A stretch of 64,000 bases of DNA, from the NCBI RefSeq assembly GCF_003719825.1, contig NZ_RIBS01000006.1, forward strand, positions 62,001 through 126,000, read 5' to 3'. This document shows positions 8,176-16,751 of this stretch, piece after piece (position 1 is the first letter of the stretch; each line of letters begins with the position of its first letter). The notes beneath the pieces are model-generated. The model searched no databases and was not told the origin of the DNA. It saw only the letters and a list, made by a program, of their open reading frames with translations. The translations under genes were made by a program, and so were the position numbers. Source of the DNA: Montanilutibacter psychrotolerans. GTDB lineage: Bacteria > Pseudomonadota > Gammaproteobacteria > Xanthomonadales > Xanthomonadaceae.

Positions 8176-10044
8176 ATGGTTCGTGCAGGCATTTTCATCG
8201 GCGTCGACCGCACCGGCACCTTGCGCGAGCTCAAGGACGCCGCTGCCGGCGCGAAGCGCATGCAGCAATGGGCCATCGGCAAGGGTCTGATCGCCGAAGA
8301 CCAGGCCATCCTGATCAGCGATGCGGATGGCGGCAAGGTCACCCCGGACCAGATCTTCGACGCGATCGCCAGCATCGTCGACGGTGCCGGCGCTGACCAG
8401 TTGCTCCTCTACTTCGCCGGGCACGGCGTCAACATCAATCGCAGCGAGCACTGGCTGCTGTCGGACGCGCCGCGCAATCCCAACGCGGCCGTCAACGTCA
8501 GCGGCAGCGTGGAGTTGGCGCGCTACTGCGGGATCGGCCACGTCGCGATCTTCTCCGATGCGTGCCGCGTAGCGCCCGAGGGCATCCAGGCGCAGAACGT
8601 GCGCGGCCAGGACGTGTTCCCGAACAACGGTGGTGGAGATCGCGCCAAGCCCGTCGACCAGTTCTTCGCCTGCCTGCTGGGAAAGACGGCGGCGGAAATC
8701 AAGGACCCGCAAGCGGCCGCCGACAACTTCACCGCGCTGTACACGCAGGAGTTGATCGCGGCGCTGAGCGGCGACCGGCCGAACCTGCTGGACGCCTCGA
8801 CGACGCCCGGCGAATCCGCGCGATTCGTTCGCCCCCGCGCCCTGGAGGCGCACCTGGAGCAGGCCATCCCGCAACTGGTGCTGGCACGCGGCCTGGCCGC
8901 CAAGGTCAACCAGAATCCCGACGCGATCATCACCTCCGACGGCCTGTGGCTCGCCCGCCTCGAGCAGGCGGTGCCGCCACCGCGCATGGGCGGTGGCGGC
9001 CGGCCGCGCGATGACCAGCCGACCTCGGCCGGCGCCGAACCGGTCGACGGCGACGCCAACGTGAACGACCCCACGACTCCGGACGATGTCCCCCCGACGG
9101 CGCCCGCGGCACCCGCCGCCCCCCCCGTCAGCCTGCGCGGGTTTTCGCGCTCGCTGTACCGTTCGGCCATCGCCGGCGATCACGGTGACCTGGGACGCCA
9201 GCTGCAGACAGCGTCGAGTGCGCCGCAGACCGGGGCCGGACAGCTGGCGCGTTCGGTGGAAACCATCGCCGCGCCGTTCGGTCCGGACCATTTCGAATCG
9301 CAGTGCGGCATCAAGTTGCGCGGCGCGCGCATCGCCGAAGTCGTCGCGCCACGCGCGAGCATCGATCGGTTCAGCGACAGCAACGACATCCTGCGCATCA
9401 GTGGCATCGACGGACCGGCGGCGAGCGTGCTGCTGCGCTTCGAAGGCGGGTACGGCACGGTCGTGCCGGTGCTGCCCGGTTTCATCGCCGCGCTTACCGT
9501 CGACGATGGCGAGCTGGTCGACGTCACCTACGAGCCATCGACCAACAGCGCGCGCTGGAGCGACTACAGCCAGCGCCTGCAGGAATTGCGCGCGCTACGC
9601 GCCGTGGCGGCGTCGGCGTCGCAGTTCGGGCGATTCCGGATCGACGGAAACGACGCCGAAAAGACCGCGCAGCAGATGCAGTACATGAAGAGCCTGGATC
9701 CCACGCTGGCCATCTACGCGGCCTACGCGTATCACAACCTGCAGGCCGTCGATCGCATTGGCCACATGTCGCAATGGCTGCAGGGCGACCTCGGCGCGAC
9801 GTTCTTCGATCTGGTCCTGCTGTCGCGCCAGCTGATCGACCGGGCCGTCGCGCCCGACGACAGGATCGTTCCGTTCACGCCGCTGTTGTCGCAGGGCTGG
9901 GCACTGCTGCGCGCCAACCGCGTGAAGCTCCATCCCCGGCTCGAGGGAATCGAGCGCACGGTCCGCGAGTCGCTCTGGTCGCTGTACGACGACAAGGGGC
10001 TGGACCTGCTCGCCAGCGCAATGCAGACCAGGGAGGTCAGGTGA
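8176..10044 (+). CDS. Caspase-like (peptidase C14) protein with uncharacterised C-terminal domain
   Basis: A 622-residue protein. Residues 1 to about 250 form a caspase/metacaspase p20-like fold: AGIFIGVD first strand, catalytic histidine in YFAGHG (His83) and catalytic cysteine in FSDAC (Cys130). A flexible Gly/Pro/Ala/Asp-rich linker spans about 266-322. The C-terminal 300 residues start with a FSRSLYRSAIAGDHG segment, include a beta-rich part (about 370-460) and end in an all-helical block (PLLSQGWALLRAN, ESLWSLYDDKGLDLL). I do not recognise that part as an enzyme. No signal peptide or membrane segment. The ATG at 8176 has AAGGAG 8 bases upstream. The stop overlaps the next gene's start by one base (TGATG), so the two proteins are made together. 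Bacterial caspases with effector partners are often linked to defence or programmed death; that role here is inference. Confidence 0.85.
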   Translation: MVRAGIFIGVDRTGTLRELKDAAAGAKRMQQWAIGKGLIAEDQAILISDADGGKVTPDQIFDAIASIVDGAGADQLLLYFAGHGVNINRSEHWLLSDAPRNPNAAVNVSGSVELARYCGIGHVAIFSDACRVAPEGIQAQNVRGQDVFPNNGGGDRAKPVDQFFACLLGKTAAEIKDPQAAADNFTALYTQELIAALSGDRPNLLDASTTPGESARFVRPRALEAHLEQAIPQLVLARGLAAKVNQNPDAIITSDGLWLARLEQAVPPPRMGGGGRPRDDQPTSAGAEPVDGDANVNDPTTPDDVPPTAPAAPAAPPVSLRGFSRSLYRSAIAGDHGDLGRQLQTASSAPQTGAGQLARSVETIAAPFGPDHFESQCGIKLRGARIAEVVAPRASIDRFSDSNDILRISGIDGPAASVLLRFEGGYGTVVPVLPGFIAALTVDDGELVDVTYEPSTNSARWSDYSQRLQELRALRAVAASASQFGRFRIDGNDAEKTAQQMQYMKSLDPTLAIYAAYAYHNLQAVDRIGHMSQWLQGDLGATFFDLVLLSRQLIDRAVAPDDRIVPFTPLLSQGWALLRANRVKLHPRLEGIERTVRESLWSLYDDKGLDLLASAMQTREVR

Positions 10045-10937
10045 TGAGACAGCTCGTGTTCGTGCACGGTCGTGCACAGGAAAACAAGGATTCGGTGGCG
10101 CTCAAGGCAGAGTGGATCGAGGCCTGGGAGGAGGGGTTGGCCAAGAGCGGGCTCACCCTGCCGATCGCCGAACACGATGTGCGCTTTCCGTATTACGGCG
10201 ACACGCTCTTCGACCTGGCCGGCGGCACCTCGGCCGACCAGGCCGCGCAGATCATCGTGCGCGGCACCGAAACCGACGACGACGAGAAGCGGTTCGTCCG
10301 CGCGGTGATCGCGCAGATCCAGGAGAAGGTCGGCATCACCGATGCGCAACTCATTGCAATTGGCGGCGAGGAAGTCGTGCAGCGCGGACCGCTCAACTGG
10401 GAATGGCTGCAGACCTTCCTCAAGGCCGTCGATCGACACGTCCCGCACGGCAGCGGATCCAGCATCGCGCTGTTCACCCACGACGTGTACCAGTACCTCA
10501 AGAACACCGCGATCCGCGGGACCATCGACAACGGTGTCGCCGCCGCGATCAAGCCAGGCGTGGAGACGGTGGTGGTGTCGCATTCGCTGGGAACGGTGGT
10601 GGCCTACAACCTGCTGCGGCAGCTGGGCCAGGCGCGCGGTTGGAATATTCCCCTGTTCGTCACCCTGGGATCGCCGCTGGCGGTCACCGAGATCCGCAAC
10701 ACGCTCAAGCCCATCGCGCAGCCCACCTGCGTGCCGCGCTGGATCAATGCCATGGACAACCGCGACGTGGTGGCGCTGTACCCGCTCGACACCAGGCACT
10801 TTGCGATCAATCCGCCGGGTTTCGTCATCGAGAACCGGACCGACATCCGCAACCGGACGCGCAACCGCCACGGCATCGCCGGCTATCTGGACGATCCCTG
10901 GGTGGCCGCGCAGATCCACGCGGCGTTGACGGCCTGA
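10044..10937 (+). CDS. Serine alpha/beta hydrolase (lipase-like) partner of the caspase-like protein
   Basis: A 297-residue cytoplasmic protein with no signal peptide. It begins QLVFVHGRAQ (strand 3 plus oxyanion HG motif) and has the nucleophile elbow VVSHSLGTVVAYN with Ser181; the usual first glycine of GxSxG is replaced by serine. Then come LFVTLGSPLAV, WINAMDNRDVV (candidate acid) and a C-terminal histidine-containing segment. This is the pattern of lipase/esterase-like hydrolases such as those acting on phospholipids or acyl chains; the substrate is unknown. GGAGG lies at 10032-10036 inside the caspase gene and the ATG overlaps its stop. Because a caspase is translated with it, activation or release by proteolysis is a reasonable hypothesis. 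Confidence 0.8.
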   Translation: MRQLVFVHGRAQENKDSVALKAEWIEAWEEGLAKSGLTLPIAEHDVRFPYYGDTLFDLAGGTSADQAAQIIVRGTETDDDEKRFVRAVIAQIQEKVGITDAQLIAIGGEEVVQRGPLNWEWLQTFLKAVDRHVPHGSGSSIALFTHDVYQYLKNTAIRGTIDNGVAAAIKPGVETVVVSHSLGTVVAYNLLRQLGQARGWNIPLFVTLGSPLAVTEIRNTLKPIAQPTCVPRWINAMDNRDVVALYPLDTRHFAINPPGFVIENRTDIRNRTRNRHGIAGYLDDPWVAAQIHAALTA

Positions 10938-11051
10938 CGCCGCGCTGCGACGCGCACGTTGCCAAGGTGCTGCCAACCGGGAGCGGTGCGACCGCCCCTC
11001 CCGGCTGTGCCGGTACGCCTCGCCCGGCGACGCAACTGGCATGCTTGCGCC

Positions 11052-11582
11052 ATGAGCGATGCCACCCCCACCCAACTGCGCTGGCAGGCGCGGCGTTTCC
11101 GCGAACTCGACCTGGACACCCTCTACGCACTGCTGAAGCTGCGATCGGAGGTGTTCGTGGTCGAGCAGCAATGCGCCTACCTCGATCCGGACGGCAAGGA
11201 CCGCCACCCCGACGCGATCCACCTGTTCGGCATCGCCGACGACGGCGACGTCGCCGCCTACCTGCGCATCCTGCCGGCCGGCCTGAGCTATCCGCAGGCC
11301 AGCTTCGGACGCGTCCTGACCGCGCCGGCCTGGCGCGGAAAGAGGCTCGGCGACGCGATGCTGTGCGAGGCGCTGGCGGTGATCGAACGCGAGTGGCCCG
11401 GTGCCGACATCCAGATCGGCGCACAGGCGCACCTGCAGCGCTATTACGGCAAGTTCGGCTTCCTGCCATCGTCGGCGCCGTACGACGAAGACGGCATCCC
11501 CCACATCGACATGTTGCGCCGCGGCGATGCGCCTGCGGTCCCCGCGCACGCGTCGCCCTCCCCGGACAAGGACCCCGCATGA
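11052..11582 (+). CDS. elaA: ElaA-like GNAT family N-acetyltransferase
   Basis: A 176-residue GNAT protein. The ElaA hallmark LLKLRSEVFVVEQQCAY is at about residues 28-44, FGRVLTAPAWRGKRLGDAML (the acetyl-CoA binding loop) is central, and QAHLQRYYGKFGF is near the end. It transfers an acetyl group from acetyl-CoA to an unknown amine. The last 25 residues are a Pro/Ala/Asp tail beyond the usual length. Its stop overlaps the ATG of the cytosine deaminase gene (ATGA), so the two are coupled. Confidence 0.85.
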   Translation: MSDATPTQLRWQARRFRELDLDTLYALLKLRSEVFVVEQQCAYLDPDGKDRHPDAIHLFGIADDGDVAAYLRILPAGLSYPQASFGRVLTAPAWRGKRLGDAMLCEALAVIEREWPGADIQIGAQAHLQRYYGKFGFLPSSAPYDEDGIPHIDMLRRGDAPAVPAHASPSPDKDPA

Positions 11583-12034
11583 TCAGCACTCCCGACTACC
11601 GCGCCCTGCTCGCCATCGCCGTCGCCGAAGCCCGCCAGGGGCTGGCCGAAGGCGGCATCCCGATCGGCGCGGCGCTGTACCACCAGGACGGGCGGATGCT
11701 CGGTTGCGGCCACAACCGCCGGGTGCAGGAAGGCGACCCGTCCGTGCACGGCGAAACCGATGCGTTTCGCAAGGCCGGCCGCCAACGCCGCTATCGCGAC
11801 ACCATCATGGTCACCACGCTCGCGCCGTGCTGGTACTGCAGCGGGCTGGTGCGCCAGTTCAACATCGGCACGGTGGTGGTGGGTGAGTCGGTGAACTTCG
11901 GCGGCGGTCTGGATTGGCTGCGCGAGAGCGGGGTCAACGTGATCGACCTCGCCGACGGCGAGTGCATCGAGATGCTCGGCGGCTGGATCGCCGCCAACCC
12001 GGAGATCTGGAACGAGGACATCGGCGAGGACTGA
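11579..12034 (+). CDS. Yeast-type (Fcy1-like) cytosine deaminase / nucleoside deaminase
   Basis: A 151-residue zinc deaminase of the CDA/dCMP fold. Zinc ligands are His57 and the catalytic Glu59 in HGETDA, with Cys84 and Cys87 in TTLAPCWYC. The segments VVVGESVNFGG and the C-terminal PEIWNEDIGED closely follow the fungal cytosine deaminase Fcy1 (VVGENVNF and the final EDIGE), rather than TadA or bacterial CodA. The expected reaction is cytosine to uracil plus ammonia in pyrimidine salvage. Assignment of cytosine as substrate is by resemblance recalled from memory; guanine or another base is possible. The start overlaps the acetyltransferase stop. Confidence 0.8.
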   Translation: MISTPDYRALLAIAVAEARQGLAEGGIPIGAALYHQDGRMLGCGHNRRVQEGDPSVHGETDAFRKAGRQRRYRDTIMVTTLAPCWYCSGLVRQFNIGTVVVGESVNFGGGLDWLRESGVNVIDLADGECIEMLGGWIAANPEIWNEDIGED

Positions 12035-12080
12035 GTGCCCACGCAGGCGCGCCGGTACGCGCGCGCCCGTCGCGTGCGGG

Positions 12081-12743
12081 TCACTCGTCGGCCAGCTCGG
12101 CCCGCAGGCGATGCAGGCGCTGCAGCCGGGCGCGATTACGGTACGCACGCCAGCACGCCCAGCCAGCGTAACCGACCACCATGATCACGGCGCTGGTCAG
12201 CGCGCCGGCGTGCCGGTGCAGTTCGACCATCTGCTGGCGGGCGTCCGCTTCCGGCGTCGCCAGGTCCCACCACGCCATCGCGACCACGCCCAGCAGCATC
12301 ACCGTCGACAGCCACGCGCTGACGCGCCGGTAACGCGTCCAGGTGTCGGCACGCGCGATCTCGAGTTCGACCTGTGCCGATGCGGTGAGCCCGCTGTCGC
12401 TCACCTGACGGCAGCGGATCCATAACGACCAACCCTGGAACGCCACCACGAACACGATCAGGCCCGCCGACAACGGCGTCGGGATGGCGGCCTTCGTCGG
12501 GTGCAGGAAGCTCCATGCGCACAGCGCGATCGCGATCACGGTCCAGCCCAGCTCCATCAGCATCGCGCGGCGCAGCCGGCGACGGCTGCGCGAGACCTCG
12601 TCGCGCAACGCGTCCAGATCGACGCCCGCGACCTGCTGCTCGCGCCAGTCCTCGCCCAACGCCGCCCAATCGGCGGCGGCATCGTGGTGGTCGTCCGCGG
12701 CATCGCGCGGCGGATCGCGGTGGTCGTTGTCGAACGGGCTCAT
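12081..12743 (-). CDS. Membrane protein of unknown function downstream of an ECF sigma factor
   Basis: A 220-residue protein. The N-terminal 60 residues are soluble, with an acidic, histidine-rich first part (DDHHDAAADWAALGEDW) followed by a helix rich in arginine (DEVSRSRRRLRRA). Then come about four transmembrane segments (around 65-82, 88-108, 143-162 and 180-197). It starts by a 4-base ATGA overlap with the stop of the ECF sigma gene. By position it could be the anti-sigma factor, with the soluble N-terminus binding sigma, but I see no zinc anti-sigma (ZAS) motif and do not recognise the family. Confidence 0.7.
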   Translation of the reverse strand: MSPFDNDHRDPPRDAADDHHDAAADWAALGEDWREQQVAGVDLDALRDEVSRSRRRLRRAMLMELGWTVIAIALCAWSFLHPTKAAIPTPLSAGLIVFVVAFQGWSLWIRCRQVSDSGLTASAQVELEIARADTWTRYRRVSAWLSTVMLLGVVAMAWWDLATPEADARQQMVELHRHAGALTSAVIMVVGYAGWACWRAYRNRARLQRLHRLRAELADE

Positions 12744-13312
12744 GCCGGCGCTCCCATCTGTTCCCGCAGTTGCCGCCGGGCGCGGCTCAGTCGTTGCGCG
12801 ATGGTGTTCTCCTCCAGCCCGAGGGCCTCGCCGATTTCGCGTTGCGAGAACCCTTCCAGGGCAAGCACAACCGCCTGGCGGTGGCCGAGCGGCAACTGCC
12901 GCACCGCATCAAGTAGCCCCTGCCTGCGTTGTTCCGCCTCGACATGGCGCAAGGGGTCGGCGACCGGGTCGGCGTGCTCTTCGTCGAGCTCATCCCCCAC
13001 CGGTCGCTGCCGGGCCAGGAAATCGATCGCGCGGTTGTGCGCCACACGCGCCACGAACGTGCGCAGCGAGGCTTCGCCGCGCCACGTCGGTAGCGCCTTC
13101 CACAGCGCCAGGCTGATCTCCTGAAGCAGGTCGTCGCGGCGCGCGGTATCGCGCTCGTAGCTTCCCGCGATTCGCGCGAGCATCGACCCGTGCTCGCGCA
13201 GCACGGCCTCGATGGTGGTTTGACCACGATCGTCACCCACGAACCGGGCATCGGACGCCGACCCAACAGGTACCGCCCCGAGGACGTGGACGACGAAGAA
13301 CATCAGGCTCAT
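12740..13312 (-). CDS. ECF-type RNA polymerase sigma factor
   Basis: A 190-residue sigma70-family ECF sigma factor. Region 2 is seen as RRDDLLQEISLALWKALPTWRGEASLRTFVARVAHNRAIDF (about 57-98), and region 4 as LPLGHRQAVVLALEGFSQREIGEALGLEENTIAQRLSRAR (about 138-180) with its helix-turn-helix. It redirects RNA polymerase to a small regulon. The ATG at 13312 overlaps the stop of the DUF2269 gene (ATGA); this coupling decides the start although the first 25 residues (MSLMFFVVHVLG) are unusually hydrophobic for a sigma factor. A later start is possible. The operon is SDR-DoxX, DUF2269, this sigma, membrane protein. Confidence 0.85.
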   Translation of the reverse strand: MSLMFFVVHVLGAVPVGSASDARFVGDDRGQTTIEAVLREHGSMLARIAGSYERDTARRDDLLQEISLALWKALPTWRGEASLRTFVARVAHNRAIDFLARQRPVGDELDEEHADPVADPLRHVEAEQRRQGLLDAVRQLPLGHRQAVVLALEGFSQREIGEALGLEENTIAQRLSRARRQLREQMGAPA

Positions 13313-13773
13313 GCGGGCTTCATCACCATCAGCCAGAAGATCGCCAGCACGCCAAAGAAGCCCGGCCAACCCAGCGCGATCCACCAGCGCATCGTGCGGT
13401 GGTACGCCGGCGGCAACGGCGCGCAGGCATCGGCGGCAGCCTGCGCCAGCCTGCGCGCGCGCACCTGCAGCCACAGCACCGGCAACCAGCACGCGCCGAC
13501 CACGAAGAACAGCAGCAGCGCCCACCGCACCCAGAACACCGAATACGGAATGCCCGACGCCTGCACCAGCCACAACCCGCTGAGCAGTTGCACGACCACC
13601 GCCGGCGCGGTGAAACAGGCATCAGCAAGCACCAGCGTGCGCGCGGTGGCGGCAATGTCGCGCGCGTCGCCCCGCAGATGGGCGACGAACATGTAGAACG
13701 CGATACCCAGCCCGGTGCCGAACAGCAGGGTCGACGACAGGATGTGCAGCCATTTCACCCACAGGTACGCCAT
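13309..13773 (-). CDS. DUF2269 family integral membrane protein
   Basis: A 154-residue inner-membrane protein with four hydrophobic segments and the family features YLWVKWLHILSSTLLFGTG at the start and WWIALGWPGFFGVLAIFWLMV at the end. Conserved histidines near the membrane (His10) make heme or redox binding conceivable, but no function is established. It sits 36 bases after the SDR-DoxX fusion gene, with which DUF2269 proteins are often associated in Xanthomonadaceae as I recall, and overlaps the sigma gene. Confidence 0.85.
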   Translation of the reverse strand: MAYLWVKWLHILSSTLLFGTGLGIAFYMFVAHLRGDARDIAATARTLVLADACFTAPAVVVQLLSGLWLVQASGIPYSVFWVRWALLLFFVVGACWLPVLWLQVRARRLAQAAADACAPLPPAYHRTMRWWIALGWPGFFGVLAIFWLMVMKPA

Positions 13774-13809
13774 GCCACCCCCCGCTTCCCGGCCGCAATT
13801 GTGACCGGT

Positions 13810-15108
13810 TCAGCCGCGGCGTTCGACCAGCACCCACAACACCGCCAATGCCGGCAGCAACGCCAGGTTCTTGGCCAGGCCACCCAACGGGTCCAGCCAT
13901 TGCGCCGACAGGCCGAGCCCGAACCCCAGCGTGTAGCCCAGGACGCTCAGCAGCATCAGGGTCACCGCCCAGCGTGGCCGCCACGACGTGCACAGCCACA
14001 GCGCAAGAACCAGGTCGAGGCTGGCCGTCGCTCGCGCCATCACCACTGGCGCGAACCCGGCGAGCGCGCTGCCCTCGACCATCTGCTCGATGGTCTCCGG
14101 CGGCGTGATCCAGCCAACCAGTGCCGACAGCAGCCACAACGCGACGACGCCACCACGCAACAACGGACCCAGCACGTATAGGTGCGCGTGCCAGCGGTCT
14201 TGCACCTGCGCCGGGCGTTGCGCCAGCGCCTCGTGCAGCGTGCGAGGAACAACGCCGAAGTCATCGCGAAGACGCGCCAGCGCACCGTCGCCGGTGACGC
14301 AGCCGCGTTGCAGCAGGCGCCAGGTGGTCTGACCCACGGGGCCCGCGCCCAGCCACTGGCCCAGCCTGGCCTGCAGACCGACCACGCGCTCCGGGATGTG
14401 CCACTCGCGGTGCCCGCGATGGCCGAACCAGCGCCGCCAGTGCCACTGGTAGTCACGCAGGCTCATGCGCTGAGGGCCGCCAACCTCGTACATGCCGCGC
14501 GCGTCGCCGACGAGCGCCTGCGCGACCAGCTCGCCGATGTCTTCGGCCGCGATCGGGTCGAGCGGCCATCGGCCGTTGCCCGGCAATGGCAACGCCCACG
14601 GCAGCGCCGCCATCGCCCGCATCAGGCTGCTGCCGCCAAACGAACCCGCCGCCGAGTACACCAGTGAGGGACGCAGCACCACCGCGTGCAATGGCAATGC
14701 CAGCAACGCGTCGTCGAACCGGTGCTTGGACGCGATGAAGGCGGCGTCGGCGGGATCGCCAAGCGCCGACACCTGCACGTAGCGCGAAACGCCGGTTGCT
14801 ACGCACGCCTGGGCCAACGCGAGCGGCGCGTCGACATGGATCGCCGCGAAGGTGTCGCGACCGCGCTCGCGCAGGATGCCGGCCACATTGACCACCGCGT
14901 GCACGCCGGCAAGCGCCTCGCGCCATGCCGCCGGATCGGTCATACCCGCAAGATCACCGTGGCATTCGTCCTGCCCGTGCATCGCGCCGCGCTGACGGAC
15001 CAGCCGGCGAACCCGCCAGCCGTGCGCGCGCAGCGCGGCGACAACGAAGGCGCCGATGAAACCGTTGCCGCCGAGCACCAATGCGGTGCGCTGCATATCC
15101 GAGCTCAT
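13810..15108 (-). CDS. SDR-family NAD(P)-binding protein fused to a DoxX-like membrane domain
   Basis: A 432-residue two-domain protein. Residues 7 to about 290 form an extended/atypical short-chain dehydrogenase with the GGNGFIG nucleotide loop at 13-19 and VNVAGI and VLRPSLVYS segments; the catalytic YxxxK is replaced by an atypical segment (SKHRFDDALLA), as in NmrA/NDUFA9-like members. Residues about 300-430 carry four transmembrane helices typical of DoxX-like domains. The protein is thus an inner-membrane nucleotide-binding redox or regulatory protein; substrate unknown. The ATG at 15108 has no strong ribosome site and Met5 is an alternative. First gene of the SDR-DoxX, DUF2269, sigma, membrane protein operon. 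Confidence 0.82.
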   Translation of the reverse strand: MSSDMQRTALVLGGNGFIGAFVVAALRAHGWRVRRLVRQRGAMHGQDECHGDLAGMTDPAAWREALAGVHAVVNVAGILRERGRDTFAAIHVDAPLALAQACVATGVSRYVQVSALGDPADAAFIASKHRFDDALLALPLHAVVLRPSLVYSAAGSFGGSSLMRAMAALPWALPLPGNGRWPLDPIAAEDIGELVAQALVGDARGMYEVGGPQRMSLRDYQWHWRRWFGHRGHREWHIPERVVGLQARLGQWLGAGPVGQTTWRLLQRGCVTGDGALARLRDDFGVVPRTLHEALAQRPAQVQDRWHAHLYVLGPLLRGGVVALWLLSALVGWITPPETIEQMVEGSALAGFAPVVMARATASLDLVLALWLCTSWRPRWAVTLMLLSVLGYTLGFGLGLSAQWLDPLGGLAKNLALLPALAVLWVLVERRG

Positions 15109-15187
15109 CGTCCCGGCGCCTGCCCCACGGCCAACTGTCGCCCGTCGCTCGCGATGGCCCGGTAGCAGGTCGCGACGGCGCGCGCGG

Positions 15188-16579
15188 TCACAGGATGTAG
15201 CGGCTCAGGTCGGGATCCTGCACCAACTCGCCCAGGTGCATGTCGACGTAGGCCCTGTCGATGGTGATGCTGTCACCGTCGCGGTCCGGGGCTTCGAAGC
15301 TCAGCGTGTCGAGCAACCGTTCGAGCACGGTGTGCAGGCGGCGCGCGCCGATGTTTTCCTGTCGATCGTTGACCTGCGCGGCGATCTCGGCGAGGCGGTC
15401 GACCGCGTCGGCGGCGAACGCCAGTTCGACGCCCTCGGTCTTCAGCAGCTCGATGTACTGGGTGATCAGCGCCGCCTTGGGCTCGGTCAGGATGCGCACG
15501 AAATCGTCCTTGCTGAGCGCGCCCAGTTCGACCCGGATCGGGAAACGGCCCTGCAGTTCGGGGATCAGGTCGCTGGGCTTGGCCAGGTGGAACGCGCCCG
15601 ACGCGATGAACAGGATGTGGTCGGTCTTGACCGAGCCGTACTTGGTGCTGACCGTCGAGCCCTCCACCAGCGGCAGCAGGTCGCGCTGCACGCCTTCGCG
15701 CGACACATCGCCCCCGCCCACGTTCTCGCCGCGCTTGGCGACCTTGTCGATCTCGTCGATGAACACGATGCCGTGCTGCTCGCAGGCCTCGATCGCCGCT
15801 TCGCGGACGTCCTCTTCGTTGACCAGCTTGCCGGCCTCTTCCTCGACCAGCTGCGACCGTGCGGCGCGGATGGACAAGGTCTTCTTGTGGGTCTTGGCAC
15901 CGGCCACCTGCGAGAACATCTGCCGCAGCTGCTGCCCCATTTCTTCCATGCCCGGCGGCGCCATGATGTCGACGCCGACGTTGACCGCGGTTTCGATCTC
16001 GATCTCGCGTTCGTCCAGCGCGCCGCTACGCAGCTGCCTGCGCAGCTTGTTGCGCGTCTCGTTGGCTTCGGCCGAATTGTGCTGCGCGGACGGCTCGTCC
16101 TTGATGTCCTCGGGGTTGAAGCCGAACACCGGACCGGTCTGGCGGCGCGGCAGCAGTGCGTCGAGGATGCGGTCTTCCGCGCGGTCCTCGGCCTGGGTGC
16201 GCACGCGCGCCTTGGCCTGCTCGCGATACAGCTTGACTGCGGTGTCGGCGAGGTCGCGGACGATCTGCTCGACGTCCTTGCCCACGTAGCCGACCTCGGT
16301 GAAGCGCGTGGCCTCGACCTTGACGAACGGCGCGTTGGCCAGCGTTGCCAGTCGGCGTGCGATCTCGGTCTTGCCGACACCGGTCGGGCCGATCATCAGG
16401 ATGTTCTTGGGCATGACCTCGTTGCGCAGCTCGTCGTCCAACTGCATGCGGCGCCAGCGGTTGCGCAGGGCGATCGCGACCGCGCGCTTGGCCGCGTGCT
16501 GGCCGACGATGTGGCGGTCGAGCTCCTGCACGATCTCGCGCGGGGTCATGGTGGCGTGGCTGGTGTCGGGCTTGGTCAT
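15188..16579 (-). CDS. hslU: ATP-dependent protease ATPase subunit HslU
   Basis: A 463-residue AAA+ unfoldase. Walker A GPTGVGKT is at 64-71, the pore motif GYVG at about 93-96, the intermediate I domain roughly 110-240, Walker B IVFIDEID, sensor/arginine region [10 protein letters not shown], and the C-terminal RYIL tail that docks into HslV. HslU hexamers unfold proteins and feed them to the HslV dodecamer in the cytoplasm, mainly in heat and protein stress. It follows hslV after 172 bases on the same strand. Length is normal for the family. Confidence 0.97.
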   Translation of the reverse strand: MTKPDTSHATMTPREIVQELDRHIVGQHAAKRAVAIALRNRWRRMQLDDELRNEVMPKNILMIGPTGVGKTEIARRLATLANAPFVKVEATRFTEVGYVGKDVEQIVRDLADTAVKLYREQAKARVRTQAEDRAEDRILDALLPRRQTGPVFGFNPEDIKDEPSAQHNSAEANETRNKLRRQLRSGALDEREIEIETAVNVGVDIMAPPGMEEMGQQLRQMFSQVAGAKTHKKTLSIRAARSQLVEEEAGKLVNEEDVREAAIEACEQHGIVFIDEIDKVAKRGENVGGGDVSREGVQRDLLPLVEGSTVSTKYGSVKTDHILFIASGAFHLAKPSDLIPELQGRFPIRVELGALSKDDFVRILTEPKAALITQYIELLKTEGVELAFAADAVDRLAEIAAQVNDRQENIGARRLHTVLERLLDTLSFEAPDRDGDSITIDRAYVDMHLGELVQDPDLSRYIL

Positions 16580-16751
16580 GGCGGAGTGGGTTCGCAGAAG
16601 GGGGGAGCGAAGGGATCGGCGCAATGCGGCGCCTGCCGCGGGTGGTCGGGCGATCGGGGGACGTCGCGCGGGAGGTCGGGCATCGACGGGGGAGCGGTGG
16701 GCAACCGGATGCGCCGCATCCGCTGCCACGCGCGCGCTCGACCGCGCGGTG

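Noticed and set aside
8176-10937. Caspase-gasdermin defence operon
   Set aside because: No gasdermin-like gene is adjacent; the partner is a serine hydrolase. Also no TPR-CHAT or CRISPR element is present.
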